The position numbers and the translations under genes were made by a program. From assembly GCA_018241725.1 (NCBI GenBank), contig JAFEDI010000008.1, positions 1 to 64,000 on the forward strand: a stretch of DNA of 64,000 bases, in the 5' to 3' direction. The notes beneath the pieces are model-generated. The model was not told where the DNA came from. It did not search any database and worked only from the letters and a program-made list of their open reading frames with translations. Origin of the DNA: Pseudomonadota bacterium. GTDB taxonomy: Bacteria > Pseudomonadota > Gammaproteobacteria > Burkholderiales > Rhodocyclaceae. Numbering within the stretch: position 1 is the first letter of the stretch; every line of letters starts with the position of its first letter. This document shows positions 27,436 through 35,510 of the stretch, piece by piece.

Positions 27436-27867
27436 TCAGTGGCGTGCAAACACGCGGCTGGAGCCATCGGTACGCACGAGCAGCGTCTCGTAAGGCATTG
27501 GCCGGTCGCTCTCCATCCCTGGGGAGCCCGGCGGCATCGACGGCACGGCAAGACCAATGGCTTGCGGCTTCTCTTTCAGCAAGCGCTCGACGTCAGCCGC
27601 CGGGACATGCCCCTCGATGAGGTAGTTGCCGACTTTGGCCGTATGGCACGAGCCGTAGGCTTCCGGCATGCCGAGCTTCTTGCGCTGCCCCGGAACGTCG
27701 GCGACGTCGTGGGTCCTGACCTCGAAGCCCCGGGCGCGCAGGTGTTCCACCCATTTCCCGCAGCAACCGCAGTACGGACTTTTGTACACATCGACCGGCG
27801 CTCCAGCCAGTACCGAGCCTGCCATCAGGCTCAGGACGGAGGACACGATCAGTGCCTGCAGTTTCAT
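27436..27867 (-). CDS. DUF411 periplasmic metal-binding protein
   Basis: The protein is 143 residues from MKLQALIVSSVLSLMAGSVL (signal peptide). The mature protein has YKSPYCGCCGKWVEHLRARG and GSCHTAKVGNYLIEGHVPA, the two conserved Cys-containing motifs of DUF411, a thioredoxin-like fold found in copper clusters. It is the first gene of the DUF411-cusFCBA-YHS-DUF2933 unit and lies 58 bp downstream of a CopR-type box. Confidence 0.9.
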   Translation of the reverse strand: MKLQALIVSSVLSLMAGSVLAGAPVDVYKSPYCGCCGKWVEHLRARGFEVRTHDVADVPGQRKKLGMPEAYGSCHTAKVGNYLIEGHVPAADVERLLKEKPQAIGLAVPSMPPGSPGMESDRPMPYETLLVRTDGSSRVFARH

Positions 27868-27924
27868 GGCGATTCCTTGGGTGATGGGATGACTCATTTT
27901 GGCAAGCGCTCCCCGACGGGAAGC

Positions 27925-27950
27925 TGTCCCAAAAATTACATTTCGGTAAT
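27925..27950 (-). promoter_or_regulatory. CopR/CusR-type box upstream of DUF411-cus genes
   Basis: TGTCCCA (27925-27931), 3 bases, ATTACA (27935-27940), 3 bases, CGGTAAT (27944-27950). It sits just upstream of the DUF411 start at 27867 and presumably controls the whole cus unit. Confidence 0.72.
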
Positions 27951-27962
27951 CTTGGCGTGGCG

Positions 27963-28679
27963 TCAGTGGTTATGCTTGAAGCCGGGCGGATGGGTATGGC
28001 CCTTTTTCTCCTTGGGCGGCGCCGATGTCGGCGCTTCCGCATGAGGGTCAGCATGGTCGACGTGGTCTGGACCGTCGTGATCATGATGACCATGGTCGTC
28101 GCCATGCGCGTGCCCATCGTGATGCCCATCGAGCCCACCATGGCTGTGCCCCTCGCTGGAAGCAACCAGGGTCCGATAATCGGCAGCGGTCAGCCCGGGG
28201 AGCTTCTGAACGAACGCGACCAGATCCCAGATCGCCTCATCTTCCATCCCGCCCTTGGACCAGGCCGGCATCCCGGAGGCTTTGATTCCGTGCTTGATGA
28301 TCCAGAACTGGCGCGCCTCGGCAAATTGCGGATCGAGCGCGGCAGCCGGCTTCTCAGCCAACCTGGGCGGCGTCGGATACAGCCCCTTGCGGATTTCCGA
28401 ATCGTCCGCATCCGGAGACAGGTGGCATCCCACGCACATCGCGTCGTAGTTGCCGGAGCCGCGGCGAACGCGTTCCGAATTGGCCAGATCGATGGGCGGC
28501 TTGATGTCTCCTGCCCGAACGGCGATGGAGCGCTCCCTGGCAAATTCCAGCAAACGGTAGGTCAGCGGGTGATGCGGCTCATCGGCCGCGATGTTGATGG
28601 CGCCGGCGTAAAAGGCGACGGCGCCTGAGGCCGCGCCCACGGCAGCCAGCGCCGCAACGGTGATCAGGGTCTTGTTCAT
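27963..28679 (-). CDS. Cytochrome c with His-rich C-terminal tail
   Basis: The 238-residue protein has an N-terminal anchor or signal (MNKTLITVAALAAVGAASGA), one haem site MCVGCH, and a distal Met in KASGMPAWSK. The last 65 residues are extraordinarily His/Asp-rich (HSHGGLDGHHDGHAHGDDHG and more), a likely copper or zinc sink. Such c-type cytochromes accompany the multicopper oxidase in copper islands and may accept its electrons. It ends 13 bp before the CopR box of the cus unit. It is probably cotranscribed with the oxidase. Confidence 0.88.
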   Translation of the reverse strand: MNKTLITVAALAAVGAASGAVAFYAGAINIAADEPHHPLTYRLLEFARERSIAVRAGDIKPPIDLANSERVRRGSGNYDAMCVGCHLSPDADDSEIRKGLYPTPPRLAEKPAAALDPQFAEARQFWIIKHGIKASGMPAWSKGGMEDEAIWDLVAFVQKLPGLTAADYRTLVASSEGHSHGGLDGHHDGHAHGDDHGHHDHDGPDHVDHADPHAEAPTSAPPKEKKGHTHPPGFKHNH

Positions 28680-28716
28680 GATGGGGCTCCTCAGTTCGAG
28701 CTATGGTGAGTGGGAT

Positions 28717-30138
28717 TCAGTGCCCCGTATGCGGACCGGGCTTGCGGATGTGCACGTCGGTTGCAGCCGGCTTACCCTGCGCGGGCATGGACTGCCCTCC
28801 CTGGGTGTTTGCACGGGGAGGCTCGGCGGCTGGCCCCGTCCATTCGTAGGCACGCGTCCCGGGCGGTTGCTTGTACCAGCCGGGATCCGAGTAATCGCCG
28901 GCCTTCTGCTCGGCACGGACCTTCAGGACGGAGAACATGCCGCCCATTTCCACCGCGCCATAGGGGCCTTGGCCTGTCATCATCGGAAGCGTGTTGTCTG
29001 GAAGCGGCATTTCCATTTCACCCATGTCGGCCATGCCGCGCTCACCCATCACCATGTAATCAGGGACGAGGTCGGTGATCTGTTTGGCGGCCTCCCGGTG
29101 ATCGACACCGATCATCGTCGGCACGTCATGCCCCATCGCATTCATCGTGTGGTGGCTCTTGTGACAATGGAACGCCCAGTCCCCCGGTTCGTTGGCAATG
29201 AATTCGACCTGGCGCATCTGCCCGACAGCAATGTCGGTGGTCACTTCCGGCCAGCGGGCGCCCTTGGGGGTCGGGCCACCATCCGTGCCGGTCACCGTGA
29301 ATTCATGGCCATGCAGGTGAATCGGATGATTCGTCATCGTCAGGTTGCCCACGCGGATCCGCACGCGATCGTTCTGGCGCACGTTGAGGGAATCGATGCC
29401 CGGGAAGGCCCGGCTGTTGAAGGTCCACAAGTTGAAGTCGAGCATCGTGTTCACCTTGGGCGTATAGCTGCCCGGATCGATGTCGTAGGCGTTCAGGAGA
29501 AAACAGAAGTCCCGGTCTACGTCATCGATGAGCGGATGGCGGTCCTTCGGATGGGTGACCCAGAAGCCCATCATGCCCATCGCCATCTGGGTCATCTCAT
29601 CCGCGTGGGGGTGATACATGAAGGTACCCGGGCGGCGTGCCACGAACTCGTAGACGAAGGTCTTGCCCGGCGGGATCTGAGGCTGGGTGAGCCCGCCGAC
29701 ACCATCCATTCCATTGGGCAGGCGCTGTCCGTGCCAATGGATGGTGGTGTGCTCGGGCAGGCGGTTGGTGACGAAAATGCGGACCCGATCGCCTTCGACC
29801 ACTTCAATGGTAGGGCCGGGGCTTTGTCCGTTGTAACCCCATAGGTGGGCATTCATCCCGGGGGCGATCTCGCGCACAACCGGTTCGGCTACGAGGTGAA
29901 ACTCCTTGACCCCCTTGTTCATGCGCCATGGCAGGGTCCAACCATTGAGGGTAACCACCGGGTTGTAGGGCCGGCCTGCGCCAGTGACGCCGCGGGGAAG
30001 ATGCGGCGGTGCCGTGTTTGGATCATTCTTCGTGATCAGTTCCGGCAAGGCGGCCATGGCCACCGGACTCACCGAAGCCGCGGCAACGGCACCTCCGGTC
30101 AGCCCCAGACTTTGGATAAATGCGCGACGTGATGTCAT
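28717..30138 (-). CDS. CopA-type periplasmic multicopper oxidase
   Basis: The 473-residue protein starts with a Tat-like signal (MTSRRAFIQSLGLTGGAVAA). All four copper motifs are present: HWHGQ, HPHADE, HPIHLHGH and HCHKSHH; the last includes the type-1 copper Cys. The C-terminal region is Met-rich (MGERGMADMGEMEMPLPDN, later MMTGQG). It probably oxidises Cu(I) to the less toxic Cu(II) in the periplasm. It is shorter than the 600-residue Pseudomonas CopA. I leave the symbol blank to avoid confusion with the ATPase copA at 7659. Confidence 0.93.
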   Translation of the reverse strand: MTSRRAFIQSLGLTGGAVAAASVSPVAMAALPELITKNDPNTAPPHLPRGVTGAGRPYNPVVTLNGWTLPWRMNKGVKEFHLVAEPVVREIAPGMNAHLWGYNGQSPGPTIEVVEGDRVRIFVTNRLPEHTTIHWHGQRLPNGMDGVGGLTQPQIPPGKTFVYEFVARRPGTFMYHPHADEMTQMAMGMMGFWVTHPKDRHPLIDDVDRDFCFLLNAYDIDPGSYTPKVNTMLDFNLWTFNSRAFPGIDSLNVRQNDRVRIRVGNLTMTNHPIHLHGHEFTVTGTDGGPTPKGARWPEVTTDIAVGQMRQVEFIANEPGDWAFHCHKSHHTMNAMGHDVPTMIGVDHREAAKQITDLVPDYMVMGERGMADMGEMEMPLPDNTLPMMTGQGPYGAVEMGGMFSVLKVRAEQKAGDYSDPGWYKQPPGTRAYEWTGPAAEPPRANTQGGQSMPAQGKPAATDVHIRKPGPHTGH

Positions 30139-30154
30139 CGGATGTCCTTTCGGT

Positions 30155-31597
30155 TCAGTGATCCGGACGGCCGGTGCTGGCCGGTGCGGTGCGTGCGGCA
30201 GGAGCCAGGGACGGCTTACCGATCAGGGCCATCTGCAGATCGCTTTGGGCGATCCAGTAGTCACGCAAGGACTCGATGTAGCTGTTCACGCTGGTGATCT
30301 GGGAACGGGCGTCGGCCAACAGATCGAACACCCCGATCAGCATGCCGTTGTAGCGCAGCAGGTTCTCTTCGGCGATCCGCTTGTTGAGCGGTACGATTTC
30401 GTCCCGGTAGTGCTTGGCGATATCGAAGCTGCTGCGGTACGCCGAGTAGGCTTCGCGGACTTCCGAACGGGCATTGATTGCCGCCTCGGCCGCGCGTTCG
30501 ATTGCTTGCCCATAGATGGCTTCGGCCTTGGCGACCTTGCTGCCGCCAAAATCGAAGAGTGGGAGCTCGAAACTCACTTCGTAGCCGCGTTTGTAGCCAC
30601 TGTCCCGCGTCCCCTCCAGGACGCGCGCCGGACCGAACTCCAGCACGTTGATGAAGCGCGTGGCCTGGGTAAGGCCAAGGTTCTTGGCCAGCGCTTCCGT
30701 TTCGAGACGGACGGCCTGGAGATCCAGGCGCTGATCAAGCGCGGTCTGTTCAACGGCCGGCTGTTCGTCGGGGGCCTTGGGCAGATCCGGCAGGCGCTCG
30801 GGGAGCTGAATCGACTGTGGCGACGGCAGACCGAGCAGCTTGGTCAAGCGTTCCCGCGCCGCGATATGGGCTTGCTCTGCGCGAGCCAGATCGAGAGCGG
30901 CTGAGGCATAGAAGCCTTGCTCACGCGCCTGCTGCAAGCGATTGAAATTACCGACCTCGGCCATCTTGCGAGCCAGTCCGGCACCCGCTTCTGCAGCTTG
31001 CCTGACTTTCCGGAGGTAACGCACCGACTCCTCCGCGGCGATCGCACCGAAGTAGGCTTTGCGCGTCTCCGAGGCCACCCGGGCAACCTCCAGCGCCGTC
31101 ATGCGCTGGGTCTGGGCGAAATTCCGCTTCTCGACCTCAACGGCCATGGGCATCGTGATCAGCGCAAACAGGTTGAAGGTCAGTACCTGTTCGATCTTGA
31201 ACTCGCGCACACCATTCTCGGCTCGACTGGCACGCAGCATGGAGAAATGGGGGTTGGGCAGCCGCCCGGCCTGGACCATTTCAGCTTCGCTGATGCCAAG
31301 CTCGTAGAACGACGCGCGCAGCCCGCGGTTGTTATAGATGGCGACCTGAACCGCGTCCTCCACCGTCAGCGGCTTGGTCAGCAATTCGGCGACGCGGGCA
31401 TCGACCTCCTTGCGGTCCGCATCGTCTCTGGCCCAGCGGGCATCGGCGCCGATTCGGGCACGGGTCGTATCCCGGACCGTGCCGAAGCCTCCGTCCGCAG
31501 AAAAGCTGGCACAGCCGCTGAGGGTCAGCGTGCCGAGCACCAGCACGGTCAGGGTCTTGATCAGCCCCAGGGGGCGTACGGATAGGTATGAGCGCAT
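30155..31597 (-). CDS. TolC-family outer-membrane lipoprotein
   Basis: The 480-residue protein has a lipobox (TLTLSGCAS) after a basic start (MRSYLSVRPLGLIKTLTVLV), an NodT/CusC-like OMF fold with helical repeats (YDSQAIERAAEAAINARSEV region, RYNGMLIGVFDLLADARSQI), and no obvious RND partner beside it. It sits between a small periplasmic gene and the oxidase, an arrangement of the copA-copB type seen in copper islands. Start supported by GGAGG. Confidence 0.88.
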   Translation of the reverse strand: MRSYLSVRPLGLIKTLTVLVLGTLTLSGCASFSADGGFGTVRDTTRARIGADARWARDDADRKEVDARVAELLTKPLTVEDAVQVAIYNNRGLRASFYELGISEAEMVQAGRLPNPHFSMLRASRAENGVREFKIEQVLTFNLFALITMPMAVEVEKRNFAQTQRMTALEVARVASETRKAYFGAIAAEESVRYLRKVRQAAEAGAGLARKMAEVGNFNRLQQAREQGFYASAALDLARAEQAHIAARERLTKLLGLPSPQSIQLPERLPDLPKAPDEQPAVEQTALDQRLDLQAVRLETEALAKNLGLTQATRFINVLEFGPARVLEGTRDSGYKRGYEVSFELPLFDFGGSKVAKAEAIYGQAIERAAEAAINARSEVREAYSAYRSSFDIAKHYRDEIVPLNKRIAEENLLRYNGMLIGVFDLLADARSQITSVNSYIESLRDYWIAQSDLQMALIGKPSLAPAARTAPASTGRPDH

Positions 31598-31606
31598 GGC
31601 GGCCTC

Positions 31607-31924
31607 CTAATGATGATGGCCGGCAGGCGGCATGGCCGGCGGCGTCGGCGCCGCATCGCCCTTTTTCTGCAAAGCCTCACGGGCTTCACGAGCCTCAGCG
31701 GGCTGGTCAGGCGTAGAGGGGGCTGCATGTGCATCCATTCCGCGCTGGACCGATTCATTGGCGGCGCGCCACGGCCCGACCGGCGGTTCCGACCAGGCGT
31801 GGTAATCCGACAGGGAGGACACATACGGGGACGGGCTGGAGCTCGTCTCCAGCAAAGGCGGCGTAGCCGCCCAGACGCTGTTCATCATGGCCAGCGCCGA
31901 TAGCCCGAGCAAATAGGATCGCAT
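31607..31924 (-). CDS. Small secreted protein with HHH terminus
   Basis: The 105-residue precursor (MRSYLLGLSALAMMNSVWAA, cleaved after VWA) is Pro/Ala/Ser-rich and ends PAMPPAGHHH. It is the first gene of the unit that runs through the OMF, oxidase and cytochrome genes, downstream of the CopR box at 32011-32036. It has a strong ribosome site (GGAGA). Family unknown; a periplasmic copper-binding role is plausible. Confidence 0.65.
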   Translation of the reverse strand: MRSYLLGLSALAMMNSVWAATPPLLETSSSPSPYVSSLSDYHAWSEPPVGPWRAANESVQRGMDAHAAPSTPDQPAEAREAREALQKKGDAAPTPPAMPPAGHHH

Positions 31925-32010
31925 CGGTCTTCTCCATGGGGTCAAAAGGTAGGCTGGGAATCTGGCGTTCCCATGGCGAGCAGTGTGCGGCGCAAAAACC
32001 GACAGGAGAC

Positions 32011-32036
32011 TGACCCACGAATTACATCTTTGTAAT
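32011..32036. promoter_or_regulatory. CopR/CusR box between minus-strand copper operon and copRS
   Basis: TGACCCA (32011-32017), 3 bases, ATTACA-TCT-TTGTAAT (32021-32035 plus T). It is the best-conserved of the four boxes. Its orientation matches the minus-strand gene at 31924; it may also autoregulate the divergent copR gene (start 32105). Confidence 0.78.
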
Positions 32037-32104
32037 CTTGGGAAAAACGGAAGTGCGTTGCGCCACACTAGCGCCAGCCGTATGAGCAGGAAGCGAGGAA
32101 GACC

Positions 32105-32788
32105 ATGAAAATACTGATCGTCGAGGACGAACCCAAAACCGGGGACTACCTTAAGCAGGGGCTGGTCGAGGCCGGCTTCAATGTGGATTTGGTCCGGGAT
32201 GGCATGGACGGGCTGCATTGCGGCATGACCGAAGCCTACGACCTCATCGTGCTCGACGTGATGTTGCCGGGGCTCGATGGCTGGCGCGTCCTGCAGGCCC
32301 TGCGCAAGGCTGGCAAGGAGATGCCGATCTTGTTTCTGACCGCCAAAGACAGCGTTGATGACCGGGTCAAGGGGCTGGAGCTGGGCGCTGACGATTACCT
32401 CGTGAAGCCCTTCGCCTTCTCGGAGCTCCTGGCCCGAGTGCGCACACTGCTACGCCGTGGTGTGAAGAACAAGGAAGTCGATGCCTTGCGAGCAGCCGAC
32501 CTCGAACTGGATCTCCCGCGTCGGCGTGTCACCCGAGCAGGTCGGCGGATTGATCTGACCGCCAAGGAGTTTGCCCTCCTTGAACTGTTGTTACGACGAC
32601 GTGGCGAAGTGCTCCCGCGCTCGTTGATCGCATCGCAGGTATGGGACATGAACTTTGACAGCGACACCAACGTGATCGAAGTGGCCGTGCGCCGCCTTCG
32701 CGCCAAGATCGACGACGGCTTCGAGCCCAAGCTGATTCGCACTGTGCGGGGCATGGGCTATGTGCTGGAAGAACAGGAGAGCGAATAG
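32105..32788 (+). CDS. copR: CopR/CusR response regulator (OmpR family)
   Basis: The 227-residue protein has a receiver domain ([20 protein letters not shown]) with phosphoacceptor Asp51 in [14 protein letters not shown], followed by an OmpR winged-helix DNA-binding domain ([32 protein letters not shown]). It is expected to bind the ATTACA-type boxes at 16.3, 17.1, 27.9 and 32.0 kb. The copS start overlaps its stop by one base. Confidence 0.95.
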   Translation: MKILIVEDEPKTGDYLKQGLVEAGFNVDLVRDGMDGLHCGMTEAYDLIVLDVMLPGLDGWRVLQALRKAGKEMPILFLTAKDSVDDRVKGLELGADDYLVKPFAFSELLARVRTLLRRGVKNKEVDALRAADLELDLPRRRVTRAGRRIDLTAKEFALLELLLRRRGEVLPRSLIASQVWDMNFDSDTNVIEVAVRRLRAKIDDGFEPKLIRTVRGMGYVLEEQESE

Positions 32789-34212
32789 TGCGCACGAGCA
32801 TCCGCCGCAAGTCCCTGACCTTCCGCCTGACCCTTCTCTTCGCGGCGGCATCGACGGCCGTGTTACTGGTTTTGGGTTTGATCGTGGCCCAGTCCGTCGA
32901 ACATCACTTCGAAGAACAGGACATGGAGGCCCTGACCGGCAAGCTCGAGCTGATTCGCCATGCCATGGCGAAGGTCCGCTCACCCGCGGATCTGGCGGCC
33001 ATTCCCCAGCAGATGGATGACTCGCTGATCGGACATCACGGCCTGGTCGTCGCACTCAAGGGACCGGATGGGCGCACCCTGTTTGCAACCGAAGGCGCAC
33101 CTTTCCCTCAACCGCTGCTGGATCGGGTCAAGACGGCCGCCGGGGCCAATCACCCTTACGTCTGGCAGGTGGATGGACAAATGCCTTTCCGGGGCATTGC
33201 GGCGGAGGTGCCGACCGGGGTGCCGTCGTGGCCGCCGGCCGTTGTCGCTGTCGCGACGGATATCTCCCATCACCGTAATTTCATGGACTCGTTCATGACG
33301 ACCCTGTGGCTCGTCATCGTAGGCGGAACGGCCGCAACGGGCCTGCTGGGCTGGTTCGTCGCTCGCCGGGGCTTGGCGCCGCTTCGCGAGATGAGGCGCA
33401 GGGCAACGGAAGTGAGCGCCCAACACCTTGATCAGCGTCTGCCCGTCGATACCGTCCCGGTCGAACTGGCGGAACTGGCCGAATCCCTCAATGACATGCT
33501 GGCTCGGCTGGAAGAGTCCTTCACGCGTCTCTCGGACTTCTCATCCGATCTGGCCCACGAACTCCGCACACCGGTCAGTAACCTGATGACCCAAACCCAG
33601 GTGGCACTCTCGAAGACCCGAACGTCGGGCGAGTACCGGGAAGTGCTGGAGTCCAACGCCGAGGAGTTCGAACGCCTGTCGCGCATGATCTCGGACATGC
33701 TGTTCCTCGCCAAGTCGGAAAACGGTCTCATCGTGCCAGGCCAGGAAACCTTTGATCTGGCAGATGAGGTGACTGCCCTGTTCGATTTCTACGGGGCCCT
33801 GGCCGAGGAGAACGGCGTGACCCTCAAGCTGGAGGGATCGGGACGGGTGACCGGGGACCGGCTTATGCTCCGGCGCGCCATCGGCAACCTGTTGTCCAAT
33901 GCACTTCGCTACACTCCATCGGGTGGAGATATCGTCGTGAAGGTCAGCGCCGACACCGAAACCGCGCGCCTCTCCGTAGAGAACTCCGGAGAGCCCATCC
34001 CGGCAGAACACCTGTCACGTCTCTTCGATCGCTTCTACCGCGTCGATGCATCGCGTCGCCATTCGGGCGATGGCGCCGGACTCGGTCTTGCTATCACCCG
34101 TTCCATCCTCCGTGCACACCGGGGCGACATCGCGGGACGGACGGGAGAAGGCAGCAACACTTTCGAGATGTGGATACCGACATCGATCGTCACGCCCCAC
34201 GGCACGGACTGA
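32788..34212 (+). CDS. copS: CopS/CusS sensor histidine kinase
   Basis: The protein is 474 residues, with GTG start overlapping the copR stop. Layout: TM1 near residues 13-35, a periplasmic sensor of about 130 residues, TM2 near 170-190, HAMP, dimerisation helix with His in SSDLAHELRTPVSNLM, N box RRAIGNLLSNALRYTPSGGD, and G box [14 protein letters not shown]. It senses periplasmic Cu(I)/Ag(I) in the CusS family and phosphorylates CopR. Confidence 0.94.
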   Translation: MRTSIRRKSLTFRLTLLFAAASTAVLLVLGLIVAQSVEHHFEEQDMEALTGKLELIRHAMAKVRSPADLAAIPQQMDDSLIGHHGLVVALKGPDGRTLFATEGAPFPQPLLDRVKTAAGANHPYVWQVDGQMPFRGIAAEVPTGVPSWPPAVVAVATDISHHRNFMDSFMTTLWLVIVGGTAATGLLGWFVARRGLAPLREMRRRATEVSAQHLDQRLPVDTVPVELAELAESLNDMLARLEESFTRLSDFSSDLAHELRTPVSNLMTQTQVALSKTRTSGEYREVLESNAEEFERLSRMISDMLFLAKSENGLIVPGQETFDLADEVTALFDFYGALAEENGVTLKLEGSGRVTGDRLMLRRAIGNLLSNALRYTPSGGDIVVKVSADTETARLSVENSGEPIPAEHLSRLFDRFYRVDASRRHSGDGAGLGLAITRSILRAHRGDIAGRTGEGSNTFEMWIPTSIVTPHGTD

Positions 34213-34233
34213 TCCGTTTGCAGGCTCACGGCC

Positions 34234-34626
34234 ATGATCTGCTCAGATGCATTCTCTTCCCCAAACGACCTTTTGCTTGAAGCGACGAGTCGTCGCCTGA
34301 AGGCCCTTGGACTGCAAACGCTCCAGGCGACGGGTTCGGGAGACGCCGAGACGGTCATGGCCTTGTTTGCCCAGTTCATCGACTGCGCGTATCGCAGCTA
34401 CGCGTTAGAGGAGCGCTGGCTCAAGGCCTGTGCGAGCCCTGATCGGGAAGCCCATCTTCGGGAACACACCTACCTGATCGAACTGACCGCCGAGCTCTAC
34501 ATGAACCTCATGGACGATGACCGACGGACCTGCGCTTCAATACGTCAGGTACTGCTGGAGGCCTTCATGCCGCACATTACCGCCTGGGACCACACGCTCA
34601 TACTGAACCACCACACTGTGGCTTGA
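34234..34626 (+). CDS. Hemerythrin-like protein, incomplete metal ligands
   Basis: The 130-residue protein follows the bacteriohemerythrin helical layout. H74-x3-H78 (REAHLREHTYLI) and H114-x4-D119 (MPHITAWDH) match the second half of the di-iron site. The region where H58-x3-E62 is expected reads YRSYALEE, with Glu but no His, and the N-terminal His is absent. It therefore may bind a different metal or have lost oxygen binding. It starts 21 bp after copS on the same strand, so it is probably in the copRS transcript. Confidence 0.7.
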   Translation: MICSDAFSSPNDLLLEATSRRLKALGLQTLQATGSGDAETVMALFAQFIDCAYRSYALEERWLKACASPDREAHLREHTYLIELTAELYMNLMDDDRRTCASIRQVLLEAFMPHITAWDHTLILNHHTVA

Positions 34627-34692
34627 TGAGCGAAGTGTGCTTGCTGCTGGATAGTATCCATTGCACACCTTCTCTTTTTTGATCTAGTATCC

Positions 34693-34722
34693 GAATGCTT
34701 TCCCATCGCGTGGAAGGCATTC
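34693..34722. promoter_or_regulatory. Imperfect palindrome upstream of the GNAT gene pair
   Basis: GAATGCTTTCC (34693-34703) and GGAAGGCATTC (34712-34722) form 10 or so pairs around an 8-base centre. It is 21 bp upstream of the start at 34743 and could be the operator of the two-gene unit. Confidence 0.5.
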
Positions 34723-34742
34723 TTACGTACGGTGCCTTTACC

Positions 34743-34952
34743 ATGAAACACTCTGCCCGCAGCCTTCTTATGAAGAAACACGCTTCGTCCCTCAAGGCGA
34801 AGAAGCGGCTTGTCGTGTCCGTGGAGTCTGTCCGGCCGACTCAGGCTGTTCAGGAGCGCGCGGTACATCTGGCCGCTGCGGCTCGGCGCGCCAAAGAAGC
34901 CCACTTCCTCGACAAGTACCGGATCGCGCTGCCCCCGGCTGATGCTGCCTGA
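34743..34952 (+). CDS. Small basic protein, candidate antitoxin partner of GNAT
   Basis: The 69-residue protein (MKHSARSLLMKKHASSLKAK) has a basic N-terminus and a helical C-terminus (AVHLAAAARRAKEAHFLDKY). It overlaps the GNAT start by 11 bp. GNAT toxins of the TacT type are preceded by RHH (DUF1778) antitoxins of about 90 residues; this protein is smaller and I do not see a clear RHH motif. It could be a novel antitoxin type, or a plain gene upstream. Confidence 0.5.
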   Translation: MKHSARSLLMKKHASSLKAKKRLVVSVESVRPTQAVQERAVHLAAAARRAKEAHFLDKYRIALPPADAA

Positions 34953-35505
34953 AGAGGGGTATGGCTACCTCCCGATCACGGAGGTGGAGCCCGCGACCCT
35001 TGGTGCATTCGCCTGCGGAAAGCCCCGGCTGGACGAGTTCCTGACCACACAGGCGCGGGTCTTGCATGAAGCCAGACTGGGCTTCACCAACGTGGTTTTT
35101 CATCAGCAGTTTGAAGGCCCGGTTGGGTATTTCACCCTCGCTAACGACGCGATCAAGCTCAATACCTCAGAGAAGTTCGACTTGGGGGTCGATGAGTACG
35201 TCGAACTTGCTGCCTTTCCCGCGGTGAAGGTTGGACGACTTGCGGTCCATCAGGACCTGCAGCGTATGGGGGTCGGCGCCGCCTTGATGGCGCTCCTGCT
35301 CGGTGACATTCTCAATACGGCAGGCTTGTCCGCTGCACGATTGATCGTTGTCGATGCGGACAACGACGACGCGGTTCTCCGCTTCTACGAAAAGCTTGGG
35401 TTCGAGACCAGCCTGTGGGCGGAAGACATGGCGAAGAACCATACCAAGAAGGGCGCTCGGCCCGCTACGATCAAGATGCACCGGGACGTTTTCAAGGACC
35501 TCTGA
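34942..35505 (+). CDS. GNAT acetyltransferase, TacT toxin-like
   Basis: The 187-residue protein has the pattern of the tRNA-acetylating toxin group: FACGKPRLDEFLTTQARVLH early and VGYFTLANDAIKL, followed by the acetyl-CoA loop QRMGVGAAL (residues 107-115) and FYEKLGFETSLW near the end. The TacT group acetylates aminoacyl-tRNA and halts translation. Substrate here is inferred from family only. It overlaps the upstream small gene, a typical toxin-antitoxin layout. Confidence 0.75.
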   Translation: MLPEEGYGYLPITEVEPATLGAFACGKPRLDEFLTTQARVLHEARLGFTNVVFHQQFEGPVGYFTLANDAIKLNTSEKFDLGVDEYVELAAFPAVKVGRLAVHQDLQRMGVGAALMALLLGDILNTAGLSAARLIVVDADNDDAVLRFYEKLGFETSLWAEDMAKNHTKKGARPATIKMHRDVFKDL

Positions 35506-35510
35506 GCGCG

